64,000 nt of DNA from Pseudomonas multiresinivorans (GTDB taxonomy: Bacteria; Pseudomonadota; Gammaproteobacteria; Pseudomonadales; Pseudomonadaceae), in contig NZ_CP048833.1 of assembly GCF_012971725.1 (NCBI RefSeq), positions 2,666,001 through 2,730,000 of the forward strand, read 5' to 3'. Under the pieces are notes generated by a model that did not search any database, was not told where the DNA came from, and saw only the letters and a program-made list of their open reading frames with translations. Made by a program: the position numbers and the translations under genes. This document shows, piece after piece, positions 53,193-61,459 of the stretch (the stretch's first letter is position 1; every line of letters starts with the position of its first letter).

Positions 53193-53522
53193 TGGCACTC
53201 CGGTTCGGCGAAGAGCATGGACAGGCGACGTGAGCCGCCCTGGGAGGGGTGAATGGTGTTCCCGAAACGCTCGACTTGATCTAAGGTCGGGGTCATTCTT
53301 ATAGCTGAACAGATGTTCAGCAGTAAAGGCCGCGATGGCCGTCCGCCAAGGGCGCTCGTAAGTCCTTGCTTAAGCTCGCTGGGGAAGCCCAATGGCTTCG
53401 CGCATGTGCAGAGCGCCGGATATCTGAAATAGGTGAGTAGGAGTTCCTGCAGAGGCGAGCCTGCCTGTCGTGGCTTTTCGGGAGGATTTTTGATGGGCCC
53501 TGCTCCTGTGGCGGCCGGTACG
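53193..53522. other. Intergenic region upstream of nitronate monooxygenase-like gene
   Basis: 330 bases between the start of the monooxygenase-like gene and the stop of the LysR gene, both on the minus strand. It contains the promoter-operator at 53298-53327; nothing else was recognised. Confidence 0.5.
53298..53327 (-). promoter_or_regulatory. Promoter whose 18-bp spacer is a perfect palindrome
   Basis: On the minus strand: -35 TTTACT (53327-53322), then GCTGAACATCTGTTCAGC (53321-53304), then -10 TATAAG (53303-53298). The spacer is an exact 18-bp inverted repeat, as expected for a repressor operator blocking polymerase. It reads toward the gene starting at 53192, giving a leader of roughly 100 bases. 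Confidence 0.65.
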
Positions 53523-54383
53523 TCAAATCATCGGATCCCAACGCTGTGACCAGTCCGGGTCCTGCGACACCACCTCGCGCAGCAGCTCGAACGCCTGCTG
53601 CAGCGCCTGCGAATCGCGGTCCCGCGAATACACCAGATAGGTCGGGTAGCTGAACTCCGGCGCCTTGGGCACCCGGCGCAGCACCTTGCGGTCCAGGTAA
53701 CTTTGCACCACCCGCGTGCGGAAATAGCCCGAGCCACCGTTCTCCAGGATGTACTGCAACGCCAGCGGGCCGAGGTTGAACGACACCGGCGCCTTGGACA
53801 GTTCCGGCAGGGCACTGTCGTGTTGCTGGCGGAAGCCTTCGCCCCAGTCGATGTAGACGTAGGGCTCGGGGTTCTGCGCACGCACCAGGATCAGTTTCTC
53901 CTCCAGCAACTGCTCCACCTGCATCCCCGGCCAGTAGGTTGGCTGGTAGACCAGGGCTGCGTCGAGCACCCCCAGCTCGAGCTGGCGCAGCAGGCTGTGG
54001 CCGTCGCCGATCTCGGCGCGTACCGCGTGGTCGCCGATCGCCTGGCGGATACGGCTGACCCAGCGCAGCATCAACGGGTTGCAAAGGCTCACTTCGCCAC
54101 CGATGTGCAGCACGTTGTGGATGCCTTCGGGCAACGGCAGGTCGCGCTGGGCCGCCTCCCAGGTCTGCAGGATCTGGTTGGCGTAGGTAACGAAGGCCTC
54201 GCCGTCCGGCGTCAGGCGTGCACCGGCGCGGTTACGCACGAACAGCGTGCAGTTGAGATGCGCCTCCAGCTTCTGCACTCGTGCGGTGATCGCGGTCTGG
54301 GTGACGTGCATGCGTTCGGCGGCGGCCACGAAGCTACCGTGGCGGACGATTTCCAGGAAGGTACGGGTGAGGTCGATGTCCAT
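53523..54383 (-). CDS. LysR-family regulator
   Basis: A 286-residue LysR-type transcription factor. The helix-turn-helix is at the N-terminus (TFLEIVRHGSFVAAAERMHVTQTAITARVQKLEAHL, in parts) and the rest is the periplasmic-binding-like sensor domain. The ribosome site is weak. It follows the HPP-CBS gene by 48 bases on the same strand and may be co-transcribed with it. The effector and targets are not apparent. Confidence 0.88.
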   Translation of the reverse strand: MDIDLTRTFLEIVRHGSFVAAAERMHVTQTAITARVQKLEAHLNCTLFVRNRAGARLTPDGEAFVTYANQILQTWEAAQRDLPLPEGIHNVLHIGGEVSLCNPLMLRWVSRIRQAIGDHAVRAEIGDGHSLLRQLELGVLDAALVYQPTYWPGMQVEQLLEEKLILVRAQNPEPYVYIDWGEGFRQQHDSALPELSKAPVSFNLGPLALQYILENGGSGYFRTRVVQSYLDRKVLRRVPKAPEFSYPTYLVYSRDRDSQALQQAFELLREVVSQDPDWSQRWDPMI

Positions 54384-54431
54384 GCGGAGGCTTCTGCGCG
54401 ATTTAGTCGGCCAGTGTAACGGAAAGGTCGG

Positions 54432-55565
54432 TCAGCCCAGATGACTGAGCAGGTCGCGTTCCAGGGCGGCGATCAGGTCGGTCTGGGTGATCACGCCCAC
54501 CAGTTCGCCGCGCTCCAGTACCGGCAAACAGTGCAGACCCTGGTCGGAGAGCAGCGGGATCAACTCCACCGCATGGGTGTCGGCATCCACGTGCAGCACC
54601 GGACTGGTCATCACTTCGCCCAGCAGACGGTCGCGGCGCAGGCCGATGCCGCCGAGCAGTCGCTTCCACCAGACGCCCCTGGGCACCAGGAGGTCGATCA
54701 GGCTGACGATGCCCACCAGCCGGCGCTCCTCGTCAAGGATCGGCAAGGCCTTCAGGTGGTGCTTCACCAGCAGGCGCAGGGCGTGACTGAGCGGGGTTTC
54801 CGGCGAAGCGCAGATCAGGTCGCGGGACATCACCTCCCGCGCGCGGGTCTCGCCCATGCTGCGGCGCAGGGCATGTCGCTCGGTACTGCGCACCAGGCGT
54901 TCCAGGTCGTCGCGGGTGATGTCGACGAAGGAGCCCAGTTCGTCCAGCGCCTGGTCGAGGTCGGCGGCCTGGATGCCGACTCGCGCGCCGGGCGCCGGGT
55001 CCTGGGTCTGGTGGTTGTCCGGCGCAAAGCTTCGGCGGCGCGGGTAGGGCATGCGCGTGAGGTTGTTGAACAGCAGGGCCAGGAGCACCAGGCAGAGGCC
55101 GCCGCTGATGGCCGGCAGCGGCGCCGTCCAGCTGGGCTCGCCGGGCAGCGGCGAGGCGAACACCATGCAGAAGGCCAGCGCGCCGCCCGGCGGATGCAGG
55201 CAGCGCAGCGGGTACATCAGCAGCAGGCTAAGCCCAAGGGCGAGGGCCGCGCTGGCGATGCCGGCGGGCAGCCAGAAACCGATCAGCAGCGCCACCAGTG
55301 ATGCGCACAGGTAGCTGCCGATCACCGACCAGGGCTGGGCCAGGGCGCCGGAAGACACGGCGAACAGCAGCACTGCCGAAGCAGCCCAGGTTCCGGCGAA
55401 GTGCAGGGCCACCGCGGAGCCGAACAGCAGGCCGCAGGTGGCGGCACTGAGCAGGAAGCCCAGGCTGGCGCCTAGCGAGGCGCGCAGCCATTCGCGCGGG
55501 CGGGTGTGGGGAATGTCGGGCAGGTACGCGGCGGCGCGGTGCCGCCAGCCGGTGAGGGCGGGCAT
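54432..55565 (-). CDS. HPP-family membrane protein with CBS pair
   Basis: A 377-residue protein. The start at 55565 (MPALTGWRHRAAAYL) is preferred; the longer frame adds a charged stretch with no features. The N-terminal half has four to five membrane helices with the name-giving HPPGGALAF motif. The C-terminal half is a tandem CBS domain (VMSRDLICASPETPLSHAL and VMTSPVLHVDADTHAVEL), an adenosine-nucleotide sensor. HPP proteins have been linked to nitrite transport in chloroplasts and cyanobacteria; its neighbour CcoN and a Crp/Fnr regulator make a respiration or nitrogen-oxide link conceivable, but this is inference. Confidence 0.85.
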   Translation of the reverse strand: MPALTGWRHRAAAYLPDIPHTRPREWLRASLGASLGFLLSAATCGLLFGSAVALHFAGTWAASAVLLFAVSSGALAQPWSVIGSYLCASLVALLIGFWLPAGIASAALALGLSLLLMYPLRCLHPPGGALAFCMVFASPLPGEPSWTAPLPAISGGLCLVLLALLFNNLTRMPYPRRRSFAPDNHQTQDPAPGARVGIQAADLDQALDELGSFVDITRDDLERLVRSTERHALRRSMGETRAREVMSRDLICASPETPLSHALRLLVKHHLKALPILDEERRLVGIVSLIDLLVPRGVWWKRLLGGIGLRRDRLLGEVMTSPVLHVDADTHAVELIPLLSDQGLHCLPVLERGELVGVITQTDLIAALERDLLSHLG

Positions 55566-55704
55566 CGGTAGGTCCGTGGAGCGAAGTTTGAAAAAAACGG
55601 GCTCTCGCGGGGAAGAGCCCTGCAAGGTGCCAACATCGGCACTCAGGGAGGCCCCGTCCATGGGGCTGGGAAACCAGAAGGCTGGAAAACAGGAGCGCTG
55701 GAGA

Positions 55705-55908
55705 TCAGGCGCGCATTCGGTACGGTGGTGGTGGCTCCGGCAGGGGCTGGACGATCCGCTCGCAGTGCCGGCCGGTGGCCGCGCTCATGCGCCGCGCGGC
55801 ATCCGGGTCGTCGGCGAAGGGCAGCAGCGCCGCTTGTTCGCCGTCGCAGCGGCAGGTCCGCCAGCAGGCGGCTGTACAGGCGATCGGGCCGATCAGGCTC
55901 AGCAGCAT
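55705..55908 (-). CDS. small Cys-rich protein coupled to ccoN (CcoQ-like position)
   Basis: A 67-residue protein. GAGGA lies at the end of ccoN and its stop overlaps that site, so the gene is translationally coupled to ccoN. The N-terminus is hydrophobic and rich in cysteine (MLLSLIGPIACTAACWRTCR), followed by a Pro-rich C-terminal tail. The position matches the small gene that follows orphan ccoN4 in P. aeruginosa (described as ccoQ4), but I cannot confirm homology from sequence alone. Confidence 0.6.
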   Translation of the reverse strand: MLLSLIGPIACTAACWRTCRCDGEQAALLPFADDPDAARRMSAATGRHCERIVQPLPEPPPPYRMRA

Positions 55909-55918
55909 CGTCGAGTCC

Positions 55919-57364
55919 TCAGGCCGCAGCCGCTGCGAGATTCGACACCGGCTTGCCGGAGCGCACTGTGGCCCAAGTGTTCCACGCCATCAGCAGCATG
56001 CCGCTGGCGAAGGTGGAACCGCCGATAAGCCGCACGATGTAGCCCGGATGGCTGGCAGCCAGCGCTTCGACAAAGGAGTAGGTCAGCGTGCCGTCCTCGT
56101 TCACCGCGCGCCACATCAGGCCCTGGGTGATGCCGTTGACCCACATCGAGGCGATGTACAGCACGGTGCCGATGGTGGCGAGCCAGAAGTGCGCGTTGAT
56201 CAGCCCAACGCTGTGCATCTGCTCGCGGCCGTAGAGCTTGGGAATCATGTGGTAGAGCGCGCCGATGGAGATCATCGCCACCCAGCCCAGGGCGCCGGCA
56301 TGCACGTGGCCGATGGTCCAGTCGGTGTAGTGCGACAGCGAGTTCACCGTCTTGATCGCCATCATCGGTCCTTCGAAGGTCGACATGCCGTAGAAGGCCA
56401 GCGACACCACAAGGAAACGCAGGATCGGGTCGGTGCGCAACTTATGCCAGGCACCCGAGAGGGTCATCATGCCGTTGATCATGCCGCCCCAACTGGGCGC
56501 CAGGAGGATCAGCGACATCACCATGCCCAGGCTCTGCGCCCAGTCGGGCAAGGCGGTGTAGTGCAGGTGGTGCGGGCCGGCCCAGATATACAGGGTGATG
56601 ATCGCCCAGAAGTGCACGATGGACAGGCGATAGGAGTAGATCGGCCGCTCGGCCTGCTTGGGCACGTAGTAGTACATCATCCCGAGGAATCCCACCGAGA
56701 GGATGAAGCCCACCACGCTGTGGCCGTACCACCACTGGATCATCGCGTCGGTGGCGCCCGAGTAGAGCGGGTAGGACTTGAGCAGCGTCACCGGAATCGC
56801 CAGGTGATTGACCACGTGGACCATCCCGGTGACCACGATGAAGGCACCGTAGAACCAGTTGCCGACGTAGATGTGGCGTACCTTGCGGCGGGCGATAGTG
56901 CCGAAGAACAGGTAGGCGTACACCAGCCAGAGAAAGGTCACCCAGACGGCGATGGGCCACTCCATCTCGGCGTATTCCTTGGACGTGGTGATGCCCAGCG
57001 GGTAGCTCACCAGCATCGACACCAGGCTCGCCTGCCAGCCCCAGAACAGCAGGTTGGCCAGGCTGTCGGAGATGATCCGCACGCGGCAGGTGCGTTGCAC
57101 CACGTAGAAGGAGGTAGCGAACAGCGCGCTGCCGCCGAAGGCGAAGATCACCAGGTTGGTGTGGATCGGCCGGATGCGCCCGAAGCTGGTCCAGGGCATC
57201 TCCAGGCTCAGTTGCGGCCACACCAATTGGGCGGCGATGAACACGCCCATGAGCATCCCGAGGATGCCCCAGCCCAGGGTGGTGAGGGTGAAGCGGCGAA
57301 CGATGTCGTAGTTGTATTCGGCGTCGCGGGAGGTGTGCTGATCGAGGGGTATCGCGCTGTCCAT
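55919..57364 (-). CDS. ccoN: cbb3-type cytochrome c oxidase subunit I, orphan CcoN
   Basis: A 481-residue catalytic subunit with about 12 membrane helices. The start at 57364 (MDSAIPLDQHTSRDAEY) leaves a usual CcoN N-terminus. The haem and copper ligands are visible: IRPIHTNLVIF for haem b, WWYGHSVVGF and GPHHLHYTALPDW for copper B, and HVHAGALGW for haem b3 and b. No ccoO or ccoP accompanies it, so it must use subunits encoded elsewhere, as the orphan CcoN3/CcoN4 isoforms of P. aeruginosa do, where they change cyanide and nitrite tolerance. A small gene follows directly. Confidence 0.92.
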   Translation of the reverse strand: MDSAIPLDQHTSRDAEYNYDIVRRFTLTTLGWGILGMLMGVFIAAQLVWPQLSLEMPWTSFGRIRPIHTNLVIFAFGGSALFATSFYVVQRTCRVRIISDSLANLLFWGWQASLVSMLVSYPLGITTSKEYAEMEWPIAVWVTFLWLVYAYLFFGTIARRKVRHIYVGNWFYGAFIVVTGMVHVVNHLAIPVTLLKSYPLYSGATDAMIQWWYGHSVVGFILSVGFLGMMYYYVPKQAERPIYSYRLSIVHFWAIITLYIWAGPHHLHYTALPDWAQSLGMVMSLILLAPSWGGMINGMMTLSGAWHKLRTDPILRFLVVSLAFYGMSTFEGPMMAIKTVNSLSHYTDWTIGHVHAGALGWVAMISIGALYHMIPKLYGREQMHSVGLINAHFWLATIGTVLYIASMWVNGITQGLMWRAVNEDGTLTYSFVEALAASHPGYIVRLIGGSTFASGMLLMAWNTWATVRSGKPVSNLAAAAA

Positions 57365-57733
57365 CTTGATTCCGTCGTACTCCGGTTGACTGGCGGCTCC
57401 CTGCCCGCACGAATGCGGCAAGGCGAACTAGGCAGTTAGGAGGCAATTCGCCGCAGGGAGCCCGATCAGTCTGAACAGACGCGATGGATGCAACAAACGA
57501 ATAATAATGCTGCATAAGTGCAATAACTTTGATCTTAAGGTGGGGTGTTGGCATGCGGCGGCTCTGCAATGCCTTGTCCGGGATCAACGCCGACGAGCGA
57601 CGCAGCGGAAATGAAGAGGTACAGCGCAAGCTGGATGCATTCGAGAAATTGCAGCGTCAGTGCAATTCAATTCATTTAAAACCACTTCATGAGGCAGTCT
57701 AGGATGGGCTCTCGCCAAGACCTGGAGGGCTTC
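57365..57733. other. Divergent intergenic region ccoN / small gene
   Basis: 369 bases between divergent genes. Bases 57490-57545 and 57662-57685 are AT-rich for this genome (GAATAATAATGCTGCATAAG; ATTCAATTCATTTAAAACC), the likely promoter areas. A half-site TTGAT at 57528 is the only Fnr/Anr-like element and has no second half. Confidence 0.45.
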
Positions 57734-58105
57734 ATGTCCGACGAACTGATTGACTGGTTGCAGACGCTGATGCGCGCCGAGCGTGCCGGTGCGCGGGTGA
57801 TGCTCGACAGCCTGCGGCAGGCCGAGGAGTTGGTGGCACGTAATCGCCTGGAGCATCTGCATCAGGGCGAGGCGGAAAGCTGCCGGCGTCTGCGCCGATG
57901 CCTGGAACGCCTGGGTGTCACGCCCGATACCGGCGTCGGTGACTTCCACGCCAGCGCCATGGCCATTGATGACTTGGAACTGCGCTTCGACTTCATTGGC
58001 CGCGGCCAGCGCTGGGTCGCCCGGCAGATAACCCAGCGCCTGCCGGAGATCGACGAGCCCTGGCTGCGCGAGGAGTTGGAGGCGGTGTTGCGGTTGCATC
58101 GGTGA
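57734..58105 (+). CDS. small helical protein (possibly DUF6306)
   Basis: A 123-residue protein starting at ATG 57734 behind GGAGGG; an earlier in-frame ATG at 57689 lacks a site. It is almost wholly helical: DWLQTLMRAERAGARVMLDSLRQAEEL begins a pattern like the ferritin-like DUF6306 family, and later segments (GESxSCRRLRRCLERLG-like; ERFDFIGRGQRWVARQI-like) contain His, Glu and Cys that could bind metal. No signal peptide. It is divergent from ccoN and may relate to respiration or metal homeostasis. The function is unknown. Confidence 0.55.
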   Translation: MSDELIDWLQTLMRAERAGARVMLDSLRQAEELVARNRLEHLHQGEAESCRRLRRCLERLGVTPDTGVGDFHASAMAIDDLELRFDFIGRGQRWVARQITQRLPEIDEPWLREELEAVLRLHR

Positions 58106-58252
58106 ATTGAGCGCTGAGATTATCCGCGATGCCTTGCGGGATCGGCTCGCGGCGAAAACCAACCATGCTGAACATGGTGCGCGTTCCATCGCTGCGTGCC
58201 TTTCCAGGCTGCTACCCCGACCAGTTGAAGCGATAGCCGAAATCCGGCCCGC

Positions 58253-58966
58253 TCAGAAAGAACGTACTGCCGGGCTGGCCAGGTCCTGCAAGTAGGTGAG
58301 GTCGCACAGCAGCCATTGCCGGAGTCGCCCCTGGATGCGTCCGGCCTGCTGCCAATCGGACAGCAACCGGCTGAGTGATTCCGGGCGAATACCCAGGTGT
58401 GTGGCGAGCTGGCGCTGACTGATCGGCAGGTTGAGACGCTCGCCTTGGCGACGGTGCAGGCCGAGCAGATAGGCGGCCAGACGCTGGGAGGCGGAACTCG
58501 CCGTCAGCCAGTCGACCTCGTTCACCTGGCGGTAGAGGCGCAGGCTGAGGTTTTCCAGCATGCGCATGGCCAGCGGCGGATGATCCTCGCAGGCCTTGCG
58601 CAGCGCATTGCGGCTCAGTCGGAAGAACTCGCCGCTGCCCTGGCTGCGGGCGTTCATCGGGTAGCGGCCGTGAGGCATGAACATGGCCGCTTCAGCGATC
58701 AACTGACCTTCGCGGAACAGGTGGAAGACGCGCTCCTCGCCATCGCAGGTGAAGCGCAGCATTTCCACACAGCCACGCCGTACCAGCAGGAAATGCTCGG
58801 CAGGGTCGCCTTCGCGGAACAACAGCCTGCCGGCTTCAGCGCGGAGCAAGGTTGCCGACTCACACAATCCGGCCATGAGGGCGTCCGGCAGGTCGGAGAA
58901 CTGGGGGAGGGCGCCCAACAATCGCAGGCATTCACCACGATCTGGCGCGAACTTAACATTTGTCAT
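58253..58966 (-). CDS. Crp/Fnr-family regulator
   Basis: A 237-residue sensor-regulator. The start at 58966 (MTNVKFAPDRGECLRLL) is preferred; the longer frame crosses the neighbouring gene's promoter. A cyclic-nucleotide-binding-like jelly roll occupies residues 20-140 (LLFREGDPAEHFLLVRRGCVEMLR) and a Crp-type helix-turn-helix follows (ISQRQLATHLGIRPESLSRLLSDW). It has no N-terminal four-Cys cluster, so it is not an oxygen-sensing Fnr; it is closer in layout to Dnr-type NO regulators. It is divergent from the uptake operon with only 34 bases between start codons. Confidence 0.85.
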   Translation of the reverse strand: MTNVKFAPDRGECLRLLGALPQFSDLPDALMAGLCESATLLRAEAGRLLFREGDPAEHFLLVRRGCVEMLRFTCDGEERVFHLFREGQLIAEAAMFMPHGRYPMNARSQGSGEFFRLSRNALRKACEDHPPLAMRMLENLSLRLYRQVNEVDWLTASSASQRLAAYLLGLHRRQGERLNLPISQRQLATHLGIRPESLSRLLSDWQQAGRIQGRLRQWLLCDLTYLQDLASPAVRSF

Positions 58967-59000
58967 TCGTGATGAGCGTGCGGGCTGCAATGATTTGTGA

Positions 59001-60014
59001 ATGAAGATAAGACTTATTCGCATATCAATCAATCGGAGGCTACCGCGCCTCTTCCTTTCACTTGCACTGGTCGCCGGCACCTGCCTGGCGTCCCCGGCCG
59101 GCATGGCCCGGGAAAAGGTTTTGCGGTTGGGTGGCCCCGGCGCGGTGGTCAGCTTTCCGCTGCTGCACATGGTGGAAACCAATGCCCTGGCGGAGTACGC
59201 CGAGCGCGTCGAATTCCACCTCTGGCAGAACCCCGACCAGCTGCGCGTGCTGCTGGCAAAGAACGAACTCGACTACAGCGCTGTCCCGGTGAACCTGCCG
59301 GCGCTGATGGCTGGGCGCGGGCAGCACGTGCGGCTGCTCAACGTCTCTGTGTGGGGAATCATCTGGCTGGTGAGCCGCGACCCTCAGGTGAAAGGCTTCG
59401 CCGACCTGGCCGGCAAGGACGTGGTGCTGCCTTTCCAGCGCGATCTGCCGGCGATCCTGATCGATGAGCTGTTGCTCAGCCATGGCCTGAAGCCGGGCAA
59501 GGACCTGACGCTGCGCCCGGTCCGCGACGGCCAGGACGCCCAGGCGCTGCTGCTGGCCGGTCGCGCCGATCACGCCCTGCTGGTGGAGCCGGCGGTGTCC
59601 CTGCTGCTTTGGCGCAACCGCAGCAAGGGTGGGGCGCCGCTCTACCGTGTGCAAAGTCTGGAGAGCGCCTGGAAGCAGGCCTTCGCTCAACAGCCTGAAC
59701 TGCCTCAGGCAGGACTGATGAGCAGCCCGCAGCGCGCCGAGGACGGCGAGTTGGCGCGCGCAGTGGAGGCCGCCTATGCCGAGTCCGCCCGCTGGTGCAG
59801 TACGCAGCCGCGGGACTGCGCGGAGCTGGTGCATCGGCACCTGCCGCACTTGCCGGTGGAGGCGGTCGAGGAGTCCATCCGCGTCACGCGCCTGGACAGT
59901 GTTGCCGCCAGCGTCGCACGCGGGCCTCTGGAGGCGCTGTTCGGCCTGATCGCCGAACGCCATCCACAGGCCATCGGTGGCTCCATGCCATCTGCGAGCT
60001 TCTATGGGCCGTGA
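59001..60014 (+). CDS. ABC-transporter periplasmic binding protein (SsuA/NMT1-like)
   Basis: A 337-residue exported solute-binding protein. A positively charged N-terminus and hydrophobic stretch (LFLSLALVAGTCLASPAGMA) form the signal peptide. The mature part has the PBP-like layout of sulfonate/nitrate/thiamine-precursor binding proteins (LRVLLAKNELDYSAVPVNLPALM, FADLAGKDVVLP, ALLVEPAVSLLLW). Cargo is not deducible. It is the first gene of a five-gene run with permease, ATPase, membrane protein and TonB receptor, which together suggest a metal, cofactor or metallophore uptake route. Confidence 0.85.
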   Translation: MKIRLIRISINRRLPRLFLSLALVAGTCLASPAGMAREKVLRLGGPGAVVSFPLLHMVETNALAEYAERVEFHLWQNPDQLRVLLAKNELDYSAVPVNLPALMAGRGQHVRLLNVSVWGIIWLVSRDPQVKGFADLAGKDVVLPFQRDLPAILIDELLLSHGLKPGKDLTLRPVRDGQDAQALLLAGRADHALLVEPAVSLLLWRNRSKGGAPLYRVQSLESAWKQAFAQQPELPQAGLMSSPQRAEDGELARAVEAAYAESARWCSTQPRDCAELVHRHLPHLPVEAVEESIRVTRLDSVAASVARGPLEALFGLIAERHPQAIGGSMPSASFYGP

Positions 60015-60015
60015 G

Positions 60016-60777
60016 ATGAGTCGAATGACTTCCCGACGCTGGGCCGTGCTGGGTGGCGCCTTGTTGCTGGTGGGCTGGCAACTGCTGGCGATGCGCCTGG
60101 GCTCGCTGCTCATGGCAACTCCCGGGCAGACGCTGCAAGCCATGGCTCGCCTGCCTTTCGAGGCCGACTTCCGTCTTCATGCCGGCGCCAGTCTGCTGCG
60201 CATCGTCCTGGGTGTTGGACTGGGTTGCCTGCTGGGCTTCTGTCTGGGCCTGCTGGCCGGGCTGGACGCTCGTGTACGCGGTCTGCTGGAACCCCTGCGC
60301 TGGCTGTTGATGTCGGTGCCGCCAGTGGTGGTCGTGGTGCTGGCGATGCTGTGGGTCGGCCTGGGCTCGGCCATGGTGGTGCTGATCAGCGTGTTGATGC
60401 TGGCGCCGGGCATGTACGTGAACACCGTCAAGGGCATGCAGATGGTTGACCGCGGCCTGCTGGAGATGGCGCGGGTCTACCGCTTCAGTCCCTGGCAGAA
60501 GTTGCGGCGGCTCTATATCCCTTCATTGACCGCGCCGCTTGGAGCGGCACTGTTGATCGCCACCTGCGGCGGCGTGCGCCTGGTGGTGATGGCTGAAGTG
60601 CTTGGCGCGGAAAGTGGAGCCGGTTTCGCGCTGGCTAACGCGCGCAGTACGTTCGACAGCGCCGGGTTGTATGCCTGGACTCTGCTTATCCTGCTGTTGG
60701 TCGCCGCACTGGAGTTCCTCCTGCTGCAGCCGCTGCAGCGGCGCATGGGCCGTTGGCAGGAGGCCGCCCATGCTTGA
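60016..60777 (+). CDS. ABC-transporter permease
   Basis: A 253-residue integral membrane protein of the BPD_transp_1 type with about six helices. Start at ATG 60016 or at the in-frame ATGs 60004/60025; 60016 sits 1 base after the previous stop. The cytoplasmic coupling loop (EMARVYRFSPWQKLRRLYIPS) is the EAA motif, slightly degenerate at the glycine. It overlaps the ATPase gene by 8 bases. It should form the membrane channel with the ATPase for the solute-binding protein upstream. Confidence 0.88.
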   Translation: MSRMTSRRWAVLGGALLLVGWQLLAMRLGSLLMATPGQTLQAMARLPFEADFRLHAGASLLRIVLGVGLGCLLGFCLGLLAGLDARVRGLLEPLRWLLMSVPPVVVVVLAMLWVGLGSAMVVLISVLMLAPGMYVNTVKGMQMVDRGLLEMARVYRFSPWQKLRRLYIPSLTAPLGAALLIATCGGVRLVVMAEVLGAESGAGFALANARSTFDSAGLYAWTLLILLLVAALEFLLLQPLQRRMGRWQEAAHA

Positions 60778-61459
60778 GTGGTACGGAGTCGATCTGCGGC
60801 TGGGCCAACGGCGTGTACTCGCCGACGCTTCCCTGCGCCTGCTACCCGGTGAGCGGGTTGGCATTCTCGGGCCCAGCGGCGCCGGCAAGAGCAGCCTGTT
60901 GCGTCTGGCGGCCGGCCTCCTGAGGCCCCATCGGGGGCGAGCGGACAACGGATTCCGTCATCCCGTACTGGCATTCCAGGAGCCGCGCCTGCTGCCCTGG
61001 TGCCGGGTTGCGGAGAACCTGGAAATCCCCCTGCGCGCCATCGGCCACGACCGTACGACGGTGCGTCGGCTGGCCAGCCTTTGGCTGGAGCGAGTCGGCC
61101 TCGCCGGCCACGGGCGCGCCTGGCCGAATCAATTGTCCGGGGGCATGGCACAGCGCGTTGCCCTGGCGCGCGCTTTCTCGGTTGAGCCGGACCTGCTGCT
61201 GCTTGACGAGCCATTCAGCGCGCTGGACCCGGCGCTGCGCGAATCGCTGCTTGATCTTTGCCGCGACTGGTTGACCAGCTCGGGTGCGGCCTTGCTGTGC
61301 GTCAGCCACCACCCCGGCGAACTGGTCGGCCTCGTCGAGCGCTTCGTGCTGGTCAACGACGGCTCGCTTCGTCCGTTCGACCTCAGTGGACACACCGCCG
61401 ATCAAGCGGCGGCGGTCCTTCATCAGACCCTGCTGGCCCTGGAGATACCCGCGCCATGA
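60770..61459 (+). CDS. ABC-transporter ATPase
   Basis: A 229-residue nucleotide-binding subunit. All motifs are intact: Walker A GPSGAGKSS near residue 34, Q-loop FQEPRLLPW, signature LSGGMAQRVALARAF, Walker B LLLLDEPFSALD, and the switch histidine in VSHH. It has GCAGGAGG 8 bases before its ATG within the permease gene. Of the Ssu/Tau/Nrt type, but shorter at the C-terminus. It overlaps the next gene by four bases (ATGA). Confidence 0.92.
   Translation: MLEWYGVDLRLGQRRVLADASLRLLPGERVGILGPSGAGKSSLLRLAAGLLRPHRGRADNGFRHPVLAFQEPRLLPWCRVAENLEIPLRAIGHDRTTVRRLASLWLERVGLAGHGRAWPNQLSGGMAQRVALARAFSVEPDLLLLDEPFSALDPALRESLLDLCRDWLTSSGAALLCVSHHPGELVGLVERFVLVNDGSLRPFDLSGHTADQAAAVLHQTLLALEIPAP

Noticed and set aside
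53304..53321. The palindrome as a PsrA/FadR fatty-acid operator
   Set aside because: The sequence TGAACA-TGTTCA does not match the GAAAC/GTTTC pattern known for those regulators; it is kept as an operator of unknown repressor.
57528..57541. Possible Anr/Fnr box upstream of ccoN
   Set aside because: Only one half (TTGAT) is present; the partner half ATCAA is missing at the right spacing.
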